64,000 nucleotides of DNA from assembly GCA_045629285.1 (NCBI GenBank), contig JAZQQY010000035.1, forward strand, positions 62,001-126,000, in the 5' to 3' direction. Positions 42,393 through 50,598 of the stretch are shown here, piece by piece; the first letter of the stretch is position 1; every line of letters begins with the position of its first letter. This DNA is from UBA1723 sp045629285. Lineage in GTDB: Bacteria; Bacteroidota; Bacteroidia; Bacteroidales; Paludibacteraceae. The notes beneath the pieces are model-generated. The model saw only the letters and a list, made by a program, of their open reading frames with translations, had not been told where the DNA came from and searched no databases. The translations under genes were made by a program, and so were the position numbers.

Positions 42393-42750
42393 AAAAAATC
42401 CTTTTTAAAATCTCTAATAATCTAATAATTAAAACCCTTAACGCTACTATAAACGCAAACAACACGAGAATGCGTTTAAGAACATCAAAAAAACAATGTC
42501 GGATATATTCGGTTTAGTCAGAATGGAATCAATACACCCTCTTATAAACTATTTTGCCAATCGCTTCAAATACACCACTTATCATTAGTTCTTTCAACAA
42601 TGCAAAAATATATCTTTTTTTTATTCGTTGTATCACCACGATTTTTTTAAACATATTTATTCATCAGTTTTTAATATTAATTAACATTTCCCCTAAAACA
42701 CTGAATAATAAGCACGGAACAGTTAAAATTTAGTTAATATATATAAAAAA
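42393..42750. other. 358-base non-coding gap
   Basis: This AT-rich gap separates the thioredoxin-like gene from the cytochrome synthase gene, both on the minus strand. I see an inverted repeat AAACGCA / TGCGTTT (42451-42457 and 42471-42477, 13-base loop), a period-8 TCTAATAA duplication near 42413-42428, and a lone -7-like box TATTTTTG on the minus strand at 42603-42610 without a -33 partner. No gene is evident. Confidence 0.5.
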
Positions 42751-44979
42751 TCAAGCATAAGAATGCATACCCGAAAGAAAGTAATTAACGCCAAAATATG
42801 TCATCAAAACAGTCAAAAATGAAATCAAAATGAACAAATGATGTTTGATTGGAGACGATGGCATAAAGGATTTGTGTAGCGGAACGGCATAAATCATAAG
42901 TGTTATCAATGCCCACGTCTCCTTTGGATCCCACGACCAATACGAACCCCACGATACATTCGCCCATATAGCACCAATAAAGATTCCTACAGAAAGAGAC
43001 ACAACCGCAGGATAAAGAATGAGAGTCGACAAGGCAGTCATTCTTTCTAATTCAACTACATTATTCTTTTTATAAAGTATCAATCCATATACTGCAATAA
43101 GTGTAACCATGGCAAATAGCGAATACGAAATCATAACCATTGCGACATGAATTGACAACAATGGCGACTGAAGCACTGGCATGAGGTTAGTAATCTGTGG
43201 AGAATTGAGTGCAATAGTTGACACAAGCATACAAAATCCCGACACCACTGGTCCGAATGCAATAAGTTCAGGAATCTTTTTACTAGCGACTAATGTGATG
43301 ACAAGTGTGATCCATGCCATAAAGAGCATCGTCTCCGAACCGTTGCTCATCGGAACATGTCCGCTAATCCACCAACGTAATGCTAAAAGCGTTGTAAGCC
43401 AAACCAGAGCAAGGATGATTATTGCGACGTGAGTATATTTAATCGTTCTGCTACTTTTAACAAGGAATGTAAAACATAGAATGATGCTCAAAGTCAAATA
43501 CAAATAGACGATCCAATTGGAATGCTGGAGAGTATTGTAAAAAATTTCAGAATTAAATTTAGTTGGCGACGGAAGAATTTCCCCAGCTTTCTCTTTCTGA
43601 TACAGTTTGATTTTAGCTATAATATGTTTTGCCTTAGCGACGTCATTAACCAAAACACATTTAGTGAATTCATCCATTGCATGGTTGATAAACTGAAATT
43701 CAGCCTCATCAACCGTTTTTGGCAATTCAGTGCTTCCCGGAGTGAACCAAGTGAGTTTTCCGTTGACATTCAACGGAAATATATGAAGCATCTCACTATT
43801 ATAAAACATCGTCACGACTTGCAATTTTTCATCTGTCTCTCTTATTGATTTTCGGAAAGACGCTGGCAAACTTGTATCATTTGCCTTACCTGACAGTTTA
43901 TATTTATGATTTGGAGTATAGAAATCTAAGACCGAAGCCCATTTATCATCAATTCCGATGAGTTTTTGCACTTCCCCACTCTTCACTTTAATTAGTTTCT
44001 GCTTTTCCCACTGAGTATAGAAAATCATCCATCCTACAAATATCTCATTTGCAGAGTAGGCATTCCATGAACTTTTGCCTGACAGTTTGGTTACAAATTC
44101 CGACGCCACAGTGTTGAGAGGACAGATACGACCATTGTATAAAACCGCAATTTTGCCGAATTCATCGGCAATTTTTTTGTCAACCAGACCTTCTGAAGAT
44201 GCACGATATTCAGAAGACGCGAGATCTCGCGTCTCTACGGATGCATTTAAATTTTGTGCAAATGAGAGCATCAAAACCATCATCGGCACCGTCGCCTTAC
44301 GATACAACTCTCTAATTCTTGTATGTTTTGAAAATATCACCCACAATAAACTGACGAACAATGACAAATAGCCGAAATATGTAATTGCTATTCCATACGG
44401 ATCGTATGCCACAAGCAAATGCGAGCCTTCTCCGTCGGAATCGTATGACGACTGATAGAAACGATATCCAGAAATTTTTCCTATCTTATTCATAGACACT
44501 GATACTTTTTCAAATTTATTTTCTATTTCGACGTCGATTTCACAACGATAATCCATAACGGCATCAGTGCCAGGATAATACAATATCTTAAAATCAGCAA
44601 GTCTCATCGAAAAGGGAAATTCTTTCTTAACACCATTGTCTGTTGTAAAAGCAGACACATTAACATCTTTTCTTAAATGAGCAGTGCCACTTTCAGATGT
44701 AAGGTGAGTGACAAACGCACCGATCAGAATAACCATAAAGGAAACGTGCAAAAGCAAAACTGCAACATGTTTATAGACTTTCTTCTGAATTAAGAAAAGT
44801 AAAGAAACTATTGCCATAACAGCCCATAAAGTGATAAACCACCATGAGCCATATATGTTCTTTCCGACAAAATCACTACCGTGGGTTTTCTCCACAAACG
44901 TAGCAAATCCCATACACACTACGAGAAGTGTGTATAGGATATAAACTAAAACTTTATTATTATGACAAGAGAATATCAT
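42751..44979 (-). CDS. CcsBA-type cytochrome c haem lyase (fused)
   Basis: 742 residues. The N-terminal part (about 1-240) has ResB/CcsB-like membrane helices and a periplasmic loop, and a middle soluble part (about 260-480) is periplasmic. The C-terminal part (about 480-742) is a CcsA domain with eight or so helices and the haem-handling tryptophan-rich motif WGSYWSWDPKETWALI, plus conserved His in SGHVPMSNGSETMLF and IHVAMVMISYSLF. System II cytochrome c maturation attaches haem to CxxCH proteins in the periplasm. It overlaps the DUF1111 gene upstream by 4 bases, so that protein, with two CxxCH motifs, is a plausible client. Confidence 0.92.
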   Translation of the reverse strand: MIFSCHNNKVLVYILYTLLVVCMGFATFVEKTHGSDFVGKNIYGSWWFITLWAVMAIVSLLFLIQKKVYKHVAVLLLHVSFMVILIGAFVTHLTSESGTAHLRKDVNVSAFTTDNGVKKEFPFSMRLADFKILYYPGTDAVMDYRCEIDVEIENKFEKVSVSMNKIGKISGYRFYQSSYDSDGEGSHLLVAYDPYGIAITYFGYLSLFVSLLWVIFSKHTRIRELYRKATVPMMVLMLSFAQNLNASVETRDLASSEYRASSEGLVDKKIADEFGKIAVLYNGRICPLNTVASEFVTKLSGKSSWNAYSANEIFVGWMIFYTQWEKQKLIKVKSGEVQKLIGIDDKWASVLDFYTPNHKYKLSGKANDTSLPASFRKSIRETDEKLQVVTMFYNSEMLHIFPLNVNGKLTWFTPGSTELPKTVDEAEFQFINHAMDEFTKCVLVNDVAKAKHIIAKIKLYQKEKAGEILPSPTKFNSEIFYNTLQHSNWIVYLYLTLSIILCFTFLVKSSRTIKYTHVAIIILALVWLTTLLALRWWISGHVPMSNGSETMLFMAWITLVITLVASKKIPELIAFGPVVSGFCMLVSTIALNSPQITNLMPVLQSPLLSIHVAMVMISYSLFAMVTLIAVYGLILYKKNNVVELERMTALSTLILYPAVVSLSVGIFIGAIWANVSWGSYWSWDPKETWALITLMIYAVPLHKSFMPSSPIKHHLFILISFLTVLMTYFGVNYFLSGMHSYA

Positions 44980-46661
44980 ATAGACTCAATGAAATATACA
45001 AGTTGATCACGTTGTGTCTTATTCAACTTTCTGAATTTTACAACAGTTTCATAAGCATCACTCGTTCCGCCTTCACTTGTGCAGCCATGCCACATGATAG
45101 CCTCAACAACATTGTTTGCACGGCAGTCGTGCATTCTTTCTACACCAGATCCACATTTGCTTGCCAATCCACGTCCCCAAAGCGGAGTTGTGCGGCACCA
45201 ACCCGTACGGATATCGTTCTTCATGAAAAGACGGTGCTGTACCATATCTGTGTAAGGCCAAATCTTCTGGTTTGGATAGTGAGGCATATCAGCGTCGTCG
45301 AACAACTTGTTAGGATCTTGAATTACATCATCACCTGTTATCCACGAAGGACGGTGACACTGTGCACAACCTAATTCTGTAAAGAGTTGTTTTCCAGCCT
45401 TGAAATCCTCAGTAGTGGTGTTTCGTGCAGCTGGGACAGCAAGTCCACGATGCCAAATCATAAAATTCTTGTATTGAGTGTTTGTCATCTCAGCATCAAG
45501 ACTCTGGCTTGTCAAATAAGTTTTGATATTGCTTGCCACATTGTCTGTATGCCACTCAGGATGTTTTTGGTCGGGATCAACCATTGCTATATAGTCGGCA
45601 AAACCAGCTTGAACCTCAGGATCTTGTGATGATTTCTCAGCATAATATTTACCAGCAAGGTCAAGATAATGGTAACGACGGTCAGGACGAGTCACATTTG
45701 TGATATTCCAAATAGCATTCGCACCTGCAGCATCCAACAGTGGGCCACGGCTCATAGCATAAGTGAATCGACGGACGTATTTAGTACCGTCGCCCTGCTT
45801 CGAATTGCTATAATAACTCTTCCAAGTATTTGCACCTTGATCCCACATTGCAGGATTTAGAGTGACGTATGGCGACTCTGCCTGCCACTGTTTAGTGATA
45901 TCCTCATCTCTGATAGCGTCAAGAAGACCTGTGCCATAGATACCGATTGTAGATTCAAGACGAATTCCAATATTAGCATCATACTCAGCTGCAGAAATCT
46001 CCACGTCTTCTCCATTACGCTTTACAATAATCGGAGCATAATAAGCAGACGCAGGTATAATGACGTCTGGATAAGTAAGATTATAGGATTCTCCGTCGTC
46101 GAACTTATTTCCCCACTCATCAATATACGGATTCCATACAATCTGGATTTGGCTATCATCAATCGGAGCCTTAAATGGTTTCACTGCGCCGGTTTGTGGC
46201 ATTCCTGCAACCGACTGTATATAGGCATCAGTCTGCTTATCGTAAATAACGAGCAGATAACCATTACGTTGCTGATTGGCAGAGTATGAATTCTGACGTG
46301 CACCGTGTCCATAACCAGGATGACAATACAAACAACCAGGACGAACATACACTGGCCCAAGTCCGTGAAACGCACCGTCAGTATTAGTATTGAAATCCTT
46401 CTCAAAAAGGTATTCTCCCTCGTTGAAAGCAGTAATCATACTTGCATTCTTCACAGCAAGAGTCGGCTGCTTATAGGCAGTCGACGAGTTGTTCGACGTC
46501 GTACCTAATTTACCTCCGGCATAATAATCTTCGGGATAATTGAATTCCTCACCTTCACCAATCTCCCAAGACAACGGTTCATCTTCGACCTCGTCCTTAC
46601 AAGATGATGCCACTGTAGCAGCGGCCATCATCATACAAAAATGTAAATAATTATTTTTCAT
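44976..46661 (-). CDS. Di-haem DUF1111 oxidoreductase-like lipoprotein
   Basis: 561 residues. A lipoprotein signal (MKNNYLHFCMMMAAATVASSC, Cys21) exports it. Two haem c sites are present: CLYCH (residues 110-114) and CAQCH (432-436). The family (COG3488, di-haem oxidoreductase, related to MauG/CcpA peroxidases) is found beside imelysin genes in many bacteria and is thought to act in iron or redox chemistry outside the membrane. The 4-base overlap with the downstream cytochrome c synthase gene is telling, since that enzyme must load its haem. An unusually large hairpin lies in the 113-base gap before the start. Confidence 0.9.
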   Translation of the reverse strand: MKNNYLHFCMMMAAATVASSCKDEVEDEPLSWEIGEGEEFNYPEDYYAGGKLGTTSNNSSTAYKQPTLAVKNASMITAFNEGEYLFEKDFNTNTDGAFHGLGPVYVRPGCLYCHPGYGHGARQNSYSANQQRNGYLLVIYDKQTDAYIQSVAGMPQTGAVKPFKAPIDDSQIQIVWNPYIDEWGNKFDDGESYNLTYPDVIIPASAYYAPIIVKRNGEDVEISAAEYDANIGIRLESTIGIYGTGLLDAIRDEDITKQWQAESPYVTLNPAMWDQGANTWKSYYSNSKQGDGTKYVRRFTYAMSRGPLLDAAGANAIWNITNVTRPDRRYHYLDLAGKYYAEKSSQDPEVQAGFADYIAMVDPDQKHPEWHTDNVASNIKTYLTSQSLDAEMTNTQYKNFMIWHRGLAVPAARNTTTEDFKAGKQLFTELGCAQCHRPSWITGDDVIQDPNKLFDDADMPHYPNQKIWPYTDMVQHRLFMKNDIRTGWCRTTPLWGRGLASKCGSGVERMHDCRANNVVEAIMWHGCTSEGGTSDAYETVVKFRKLNKTQRDQLVYFIESI

Positions 46662-46690
46662 ATTTTTAAATGTATCATTTTTTATTTAGC

Positions 46691-46729
46691 AGTATATCCA
46701 CGAGGACATATTCGTCCCCGTGGTATACT
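46691..46729 (-). promoter_or_regulatory. Long hairpin between imelysin and DUF1111 genes
   Basis: AGTATATCCACGAGGAC pairs with GTCCCCGTGGTATACT through about 15-16 base pairs (one bulge, one mismatch) around a 6-base loop. It lies in the 113-base gap inside an otherwise tight operon. There is no T run after it on the minus strand, so processing, attenuation or transcript stabilisation is more likely than plain termination. Confidence 0.6.
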
Positions 46730-46774
46730 CAATGTCGTTATGTAACAACTATTATTTTTAATAACAGAATTCGT

Positions 46775-47968
46775 TTACTGCTTAATTGACTTGATTGCAT
46801 TGTACAATTTCTCAGCATTGTTGCAAAGAGATGTATATGTCTTGACAACCACATTATCCACATAGTTAGCGTTGATAACCTTACACTGATTCTCAACAGT
46901 TTGATTTCCAGCGTATGTCTTCAATGTCTCCTCCATAACATCAAGTGCCTCATCCAACTCATCAAGAGCATCCATAGCAGTTTTTGCGGATGCATCTGTA
47001 TAGTTGAGAGCAAACGGAGTCTTCATGCTTCTGATCTTTGTCAACGCATTTTCCAACTTAGACTGAACATTCTCAGCCTGAGATTTCAATGTCGCATTTC
47101 CTGCATTTAGGCAGAAATAGATAAGAGAACTTTCGTTTGGTTGTGTTGCAGCAACCGAACCATAAAGTGCATTCTTGCAACTGATGATGTTATCATAGAA
47201 GTCGACGACGGAATTGTAAGCGTATGGAGATTCAATATAAGAGTCGTCCTGGCCAGACCATGGCAAACCAATCTTTGATCCACTCACCTCACTGATAATG
47301 TCTCTTGCCCCCTCAATAATCTGAATTGTTGCATCCAAAGCACTCTCATAATCTTCCGACGGAGTATTCTTAAACTCAGAACCGAAATTCTTGTAGCTCA
47401 AACCATCGTTTGTCACATTACCGTCGTCATCAAGAGAATTATGAGACTTTAGGTAATTGATCGTCTCATTGTAGCGAGCTCCACTCTTTGATCCTTCCCA
47501 TGTAGTCTGCAAAACACAAGTAGCCTGGTAAAGATCCTTAGCCACAGCACACACATACTTATATTCAAGTTCTGTCAACTGACCAATCTCTCTCGGCTGA
47601 CCTTCACGGAAAAGCACATACTCAATACCATGGTAGCCAAGCAAACCAGAGTTTAGCTGCTTAACCTTGTTGTCGATATCAGACATGATGCTGTTGTCTC
47701 TCAACACATTGGCAAGAGCAGCCTGATCCACTGGCCAAGTGTCAGTGTGGGGATCGATAGAATACTCGTCGGCAGCACCAAATAGAAACGCTTCTGTATT
47801 CTCCCAATCCGCACGTGCAATCTTCCACTGAGCACAAGCCGCATTAAGAGCATCCTGTGTTCCTGCCACAACGGAATTGTTAACCTCTTCGTCATCATCG
47901 CATGAAGCCAATGCTCCACACATCATCAAACCCAAAGCAAATTGCTTGATTCTAAATCCGTAATTCAT
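46775..47968 (-). CDS. Imelysin-family lipoprotein (iron uptake-related)
   Basis: 397 residues. Lipoprotein signal MNYGFRIKQFALGLMMCGALASC with Cys23. The imelysin/ICMP fold is helical, with the conserved GxHxxE motif at residues 111-116 (GYHGIE), which in this family is linked to metal binding. Members (IrpA, EfeM-like) are iron-regulated and cell-surface or periplasmic. It lies between a porin gene (27 bases upstream) and the di-haem gene downstream, an order known in other bacteria. Its proteolytic role is doubtful, as the family name comes from an old activity report. Confidence 0.9.
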   Translation of the reverse strand: MNYGFRIKQFALGLMMCGALASCDDDEEVNNSVVAGTQDALNAACAQWKIARADWENTEAFLFGAADEYSIDPHTDTWPVDQAALANVLRDNSIMSDIDNKVKQLNSGLLGYHGIEYVLFREGQPREIGQLTELEYKYVCAVAKDLYQATCVLQTTWEGSKSGARYNETINYLKSHNSLDDDGNVTNDGLSYKNFGSEFKNTPSEDYESALDATIQIIEGARDIISEVSGSKIGLPWSGQDDSYIESPYAYNSVVDFYDNIISCKNALYGSVAATQPNESSLIYFCLNAGNATLKSQAENVQSKLENALTKIRSMKTPFALNYTDASAKTAMDALDELDEALDVMEETLKTYAGNQTVENQCKVINANYVDNVVVKTYTSLCNNAEKLYNAIKSIKQ

Positions 47969-47973
47969 ATTTT

Positions 47974-48001
47974 GAAATTATTAACTATTAATCATTTAAT
48001 T
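47974..48001 (-). repeat. Heptamer repeat after the porin stop
   Basis: The units GAAATTA, TTAACTA, TTAATCA, TTTAATT (plus-strand reading) run in register across the whole 27-base gap and over the porin stop codon (47996-47998). It shares the TTAACTA/TTAATCA units with the array next to priA. Confidence 0.55.
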
Positions 48002-49390
48002 CTTCAAGAACCACGCTTGGTAAGCAACACTAAGATTTAAGCTTGGTTCATTATTGTAAGGCTGGACATACAACGGACTATCTGAGTTTAGTCCATTGTT
48101 GTTTGGTTTCACGAAATACCGGTAGGCATACTCAGCTTTAACCACAATCTGTTTGATTGGATGATAGTTAACACCGACAGTCCATCGATATGGTGCACAA
48201 TATTTGTATTGGCTTTTATACGTACCAGCAGCCATAGTGTTGTAATGTTCAAAACGACCAAACAAGTAAAGTTTCTGCTTATGATTAATTTTTTCACTGT
48301 GTGAAAAGAGATCATATCCAGCCTCAAAGCTATACGACATTGCTTTCTCTCCAATATTTGTATTGTGGAATGGATTACCATCCTGATACTTATGGTGAGT
48401 AGAGTTTGCCTTATTATATTCTGAGATTTTTTCCGCGTCGTCGAGATGAGCATAATCAATATTTCCTCTCACAATCCAGTTGCGACGCTTCAATTCAAAA
48501 TCAGCGGCAATGATTCGCAACGTTCCATCTACATCTTCGTAGGAAGCTCCTGGAGTTTTAATTGAGTTGCGGAATGTATTTCCGATATATCCACTCAACG
48601 CAAGCCTCAACCCATCTACAGAGTAATTATCAATTCGTCCAGCCGCAGCATAACAATTAGCCACCTTGAATTCGTATGGGCTCGTTGCTCCTTGATGAAC
48701 GAAATTCTCAGCAGTGAAGCTTTCGGAATTCAATCCTGACAAGAATTGAGCCTCATATCCCCAATGTTTGGTACGCCCCCAAAGTGAAATACCAACCTGA
48801 TGCCACGTGTTTGGCAGAATAGTCGACTCACCCTCAGGACGATAACAAGTGAAGAAATTCAACGGTTCATGATGAGCGTTGGAATAGCCAACAGGAACTA
48901 TAATCTCACCAGCTTTGACATTAAACTTACCGTCGGCAAAAGACTTATTGATCCAAAATTGTTCGAGTGCTACCTCACCACCCTTTTCTGTCTCAGCCTC
49001 ATATTCACCTGATTCTTCAGCCTCAATCTCAACAGCCGTCTCCGGACCTCCATGTTCAAACTCCACCTCAGAGCCAAACGACCAACCTCTGCCAAAATCA
49101 TAACCAATATTGAAAGTGACGTGGGGCAAATCGAAACGACCATGACTATCGTCGTCGGCATAACGTTCAGGAGCATTATAGCGATTAAAACTCTGGCTAT
49201 AGAAATTTCTCGACATCACAGCCTCACCATATCCACCCAACGAAAGACGCGATAAAGCAGAAAGTAATTTATTAGACTGCACCGAATCTGGAACATGTCT
49301 TGTTGCCCCCGAAACACCATCCACTTCCTGCGCATTAGCCAATGCAAAAACAGAAACAGACATTAGAGACATTGTAAGTTTTCTGACCAT
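47996..49390 (-). CDS. Outer-membrane porin
   Basis: 464 residues. A signal peptide (MVRKLTMSLMSVSVFALANA) precedes a beta-barrel with repeated GxSxG strands, ending in FLKN. The GGYGEAVMSRNFYS and VKAGEIIVPVGYSNAHHEPLNFFTCYRPEGES blocks resemble those of phosphate-selective or similar porins of Bacteroidota. An acidic segment (EEAEESGEYEAETEKGGE, about residues 120-140) may be an extracellular loop. It is the first gene of an operon with the imelysin, di-haem and CcsBA genes, so an iron or redox role for the porin is the inference. Promoter at 49414-49446. Confidence 0.82.
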   Translation of the reverse strand: MVRKLTMSLMSVSVFALANAQEVDGVSGATRHVPDSVQSNKLLSALSRLSLGGYGEAVMSRNFYSQSFNRYNAPERYADDDSHGRFDLPHVTFNIGYDFGRGWSFGSEVEFEHGGPETAVEIEAEESGEYEAETEKGGEVALEQFWINKSFADGKFNVKAGEIIVPVGYSNAHHEPLNFFTCYRPEGESTILPNTWHQVGISLWGRTKHWGYEAQFLSGLNSESFTAENFVHQGATSPYEFKVANCYAAAGRIDNYSVDGLRLALSGYIGNTFRNSIKTPGASYEDVDGTLRIIAADFELKRRNWIVRGNIDYAHLDDAEKISEYNKANSTHHKYQDGNPFHNTNIGEKAMSYSFEAGYDLFSHSEKINHKQKLYLFGRFEHYNTMAAGTYKSQYKYCAPYRWTVGVNYHPIKQIVVKAEYAYRYFVKPNNNGLNSDSPLYVQPYNNEPSLNLSVAYQAWFLKN

Positions 49391-49413
49391 AGTTGATTCT
49401 TTATTTTCGACTG

Positions 49414-49446
49414 CAAAATTACCTCAAGAGTCAAGTATAGGACAAT
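49414..49446 (-). promoter_or_regulatory. Promoter of the porin-imelysin-DUF1111-CcsBA operon
   Basis: On the minus strand ATTG (49443-49446), 21-base spacer, TAATTTTG (49414-49421), an exact -7. The porin ATG at 49390 is 24 bases downstream. No clear Fur-like palindrome is visible in the spacer, although TCAAGAG/TCAAGTA direct repeats are near. Confidence 0.7.
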
Positions 49447-49501
49447 ACACAAAAATGGGTATTTTGAAAAAAAACAGACAAGTTCTAAAATCCAAGAAAG
49501 A

Positions 49502-49533
49502 TTTGTGACATTCCAATATTTAATGTACTTTTG
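49502..49533 (+). promoter_or_regulatory. Consensus promoter of the Rpn-type nuclease gene
   Basis: TTTG (49502-49505), 20-base spacer, TACTTTTG (49526-49533), a perfect match to the Bacteroidota consensus. The start codon is at 49567 and lies 34 bases downstream. Confidence 0.75.
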
Positions 49534-49566
49534 TCATTAATAAAAAATGAATATTATTGATTAGTA

Positions 49567-50427
49567 ATGGTCAAAAAAATGGAGAAAGAAGAAAAAGTAG
49601 AAATGTTGAATCCATTCTGTGACGAAGGATTCAAAAGAATTTTCGGAGACAAAATTTTGTTGATGGATTTTCTAAACTCTTTTGTTGACGCCGGAGGTAA
49701 AATCACCGACCTGATCTACGAAAACAAAGAGTTAGTTTCAGTAGAGGATGATGGCAGAACAATAATCTTTGATTTATTTTGCACCTTAGACAATGGTAAC
49801 AACGTCATCATTGAGATGCAAAACAAAAGACAAGACTATTTCATTGACAGATCTGTTTATTATCTATCAAGAGCGGTCTCAGAACAAGGAGAGAAAGGCA
49901 AAGAGTGGAAATATGGGATTCATCCAGTAATTGGAATATTCATGACACAGTTCAAATTGTTTGACAACGAGGATGTTCTTTGTGAAATGAAACTCATGAA
50001 TTCCAAAACAAATGAAACAATCAGTGACAAAATCCACGGATATTTCATTCAGTTGCCTAAATTTAAGAAAACTAACAATGGATGTGTAGACCATTTTGAA
50101 GAATGGATCTACAATCTAAAAAATATGGAGAGTATGGGAAATGTAGAATTCAAAGACCAAGAAGTGTTTGAGAGATTATGGAACCTTTCAAATAACACTA
50201 AGCTTTCCCTTGAAGAGCGTCATAAATATGAACGTAGTTTGAAGGCTTACAGAGACTACGTCAACCAAATAGACTACGCTAAAGAAGAAGGTAGAATTGA
50301 AGGCATAGAGGAAGGCATAATCAAAGGACGTGTTGAAACAATACATTTGTTAAAGGAAAGTGGCATGACTGACGAGGAGATCGCTTCTCGTTTGGGAATG
50401 GATATTGATTTAGTTAAGTCAATGTAA
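49567..50427 (+). CDS. Rpn / PD-(D/E)XK nuclease family protein
   Basis: 286 residues. The core motif is typical: NPFCDEGFKRIFGDKILLMDFLNS at the start, then FDLFCTLDNGNNVIIEMQNKR (about 72-91) with the nuclease Asp and the E-x-Q motif, and DYFIDRSVYYLSRA. The family (PF12784) is annotated as transposase, but many are nucleases with a DNA-breaking role. The C-terminus (EEGRIEGIEEGIIKGRVETIHLLKESGMTDEEIASRLGM) is the low-complexity EG repeat often seen in this family. It is flanked by a perfect promoter and a terminator and has no inverted terminal repeats. M5 is an alternative start. Confidence 0.85.
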   Translation: MVKKMEKEEKVEMLNPFCDEGFKRIFGDKILLMDFLNSFVDAGGKITDLIYENKELVSVEDDGRTIIFDLFCTLDNGNNVIIEMQNKRQDYFIDRSVYYLSRAVSEQGEKGKEWKYGIHPVIGIFMTQFKLFDNEDVLCEMKLMNSKTNETISDKIHGYFIQLPKFKKTNNGCVDHFEEWIYNLKNMESMGNVEFKDQEVFERLWNLSNNTKLSLEERHKYERSLKAYRDYVNQIDYAKEEGRIEGIEEGIIKGRVETIHLLKESGMTDEEIASRLGMDIDLVKSM

Positions 50428-50458
50428 CTGTATTTACAACAATCTTAAAGATATACTG

Positions 50459-50487
50459 AAGGTTGGTAGACAAACTCTATCAGCCTT
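50459..50487 (+). terminator. Intrinsic terminator of the nuclease gene
   Basis: AAGGTTGGTAG pairs with CTATCAGCCTT (11 bp with two G-T pairs) around ACAAACT and runs straight into a T-rich tract. Confidence 0.85.
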
Positions 50488-50570
50488 TTTTTATTTTTTT
50501 GCTCCTTTGTCTAACAATAATAAACCTTCATATTTTGCACTTATAATTTTTTAATTCAATCCATATAATT

Positions 50571-50578
50571 TATATTTG
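50571..50578 (+). promoter_or_regulatory. -7 box of the relA/spoT gene
   Basis: TATATTTG, an exact TAnnTTTG match, 21 bases before the ATG at 50599, with TTTT (50547-50550) 20 bases upstream as a weak -33. An AAAAGGA ribosome-binding site follows at about 50586. Confidence 0.5.
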
Positions 50579-50598
50579 CTATATAAAAGGACTATGAT

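Noticed and set aside
42603..42610. Promoter for the thioredoxin-like gene
   Set aside because: Only a -7-like TATTTTTG is present; no -33 element is found 19-21 bases away and the gene is 210 bases downstream.
44928..45374. 148-codon plus-strand frame
   Set aside because: Antisense to the DUF1111 and CcsBA genes, with no conserved features.
49567..50427. Insertion sequence, because the family name includes transposase
   Set aside because: No terminal inverted repeats or target-site duplication are seen, and a normal promoter and terminator flank the gene.
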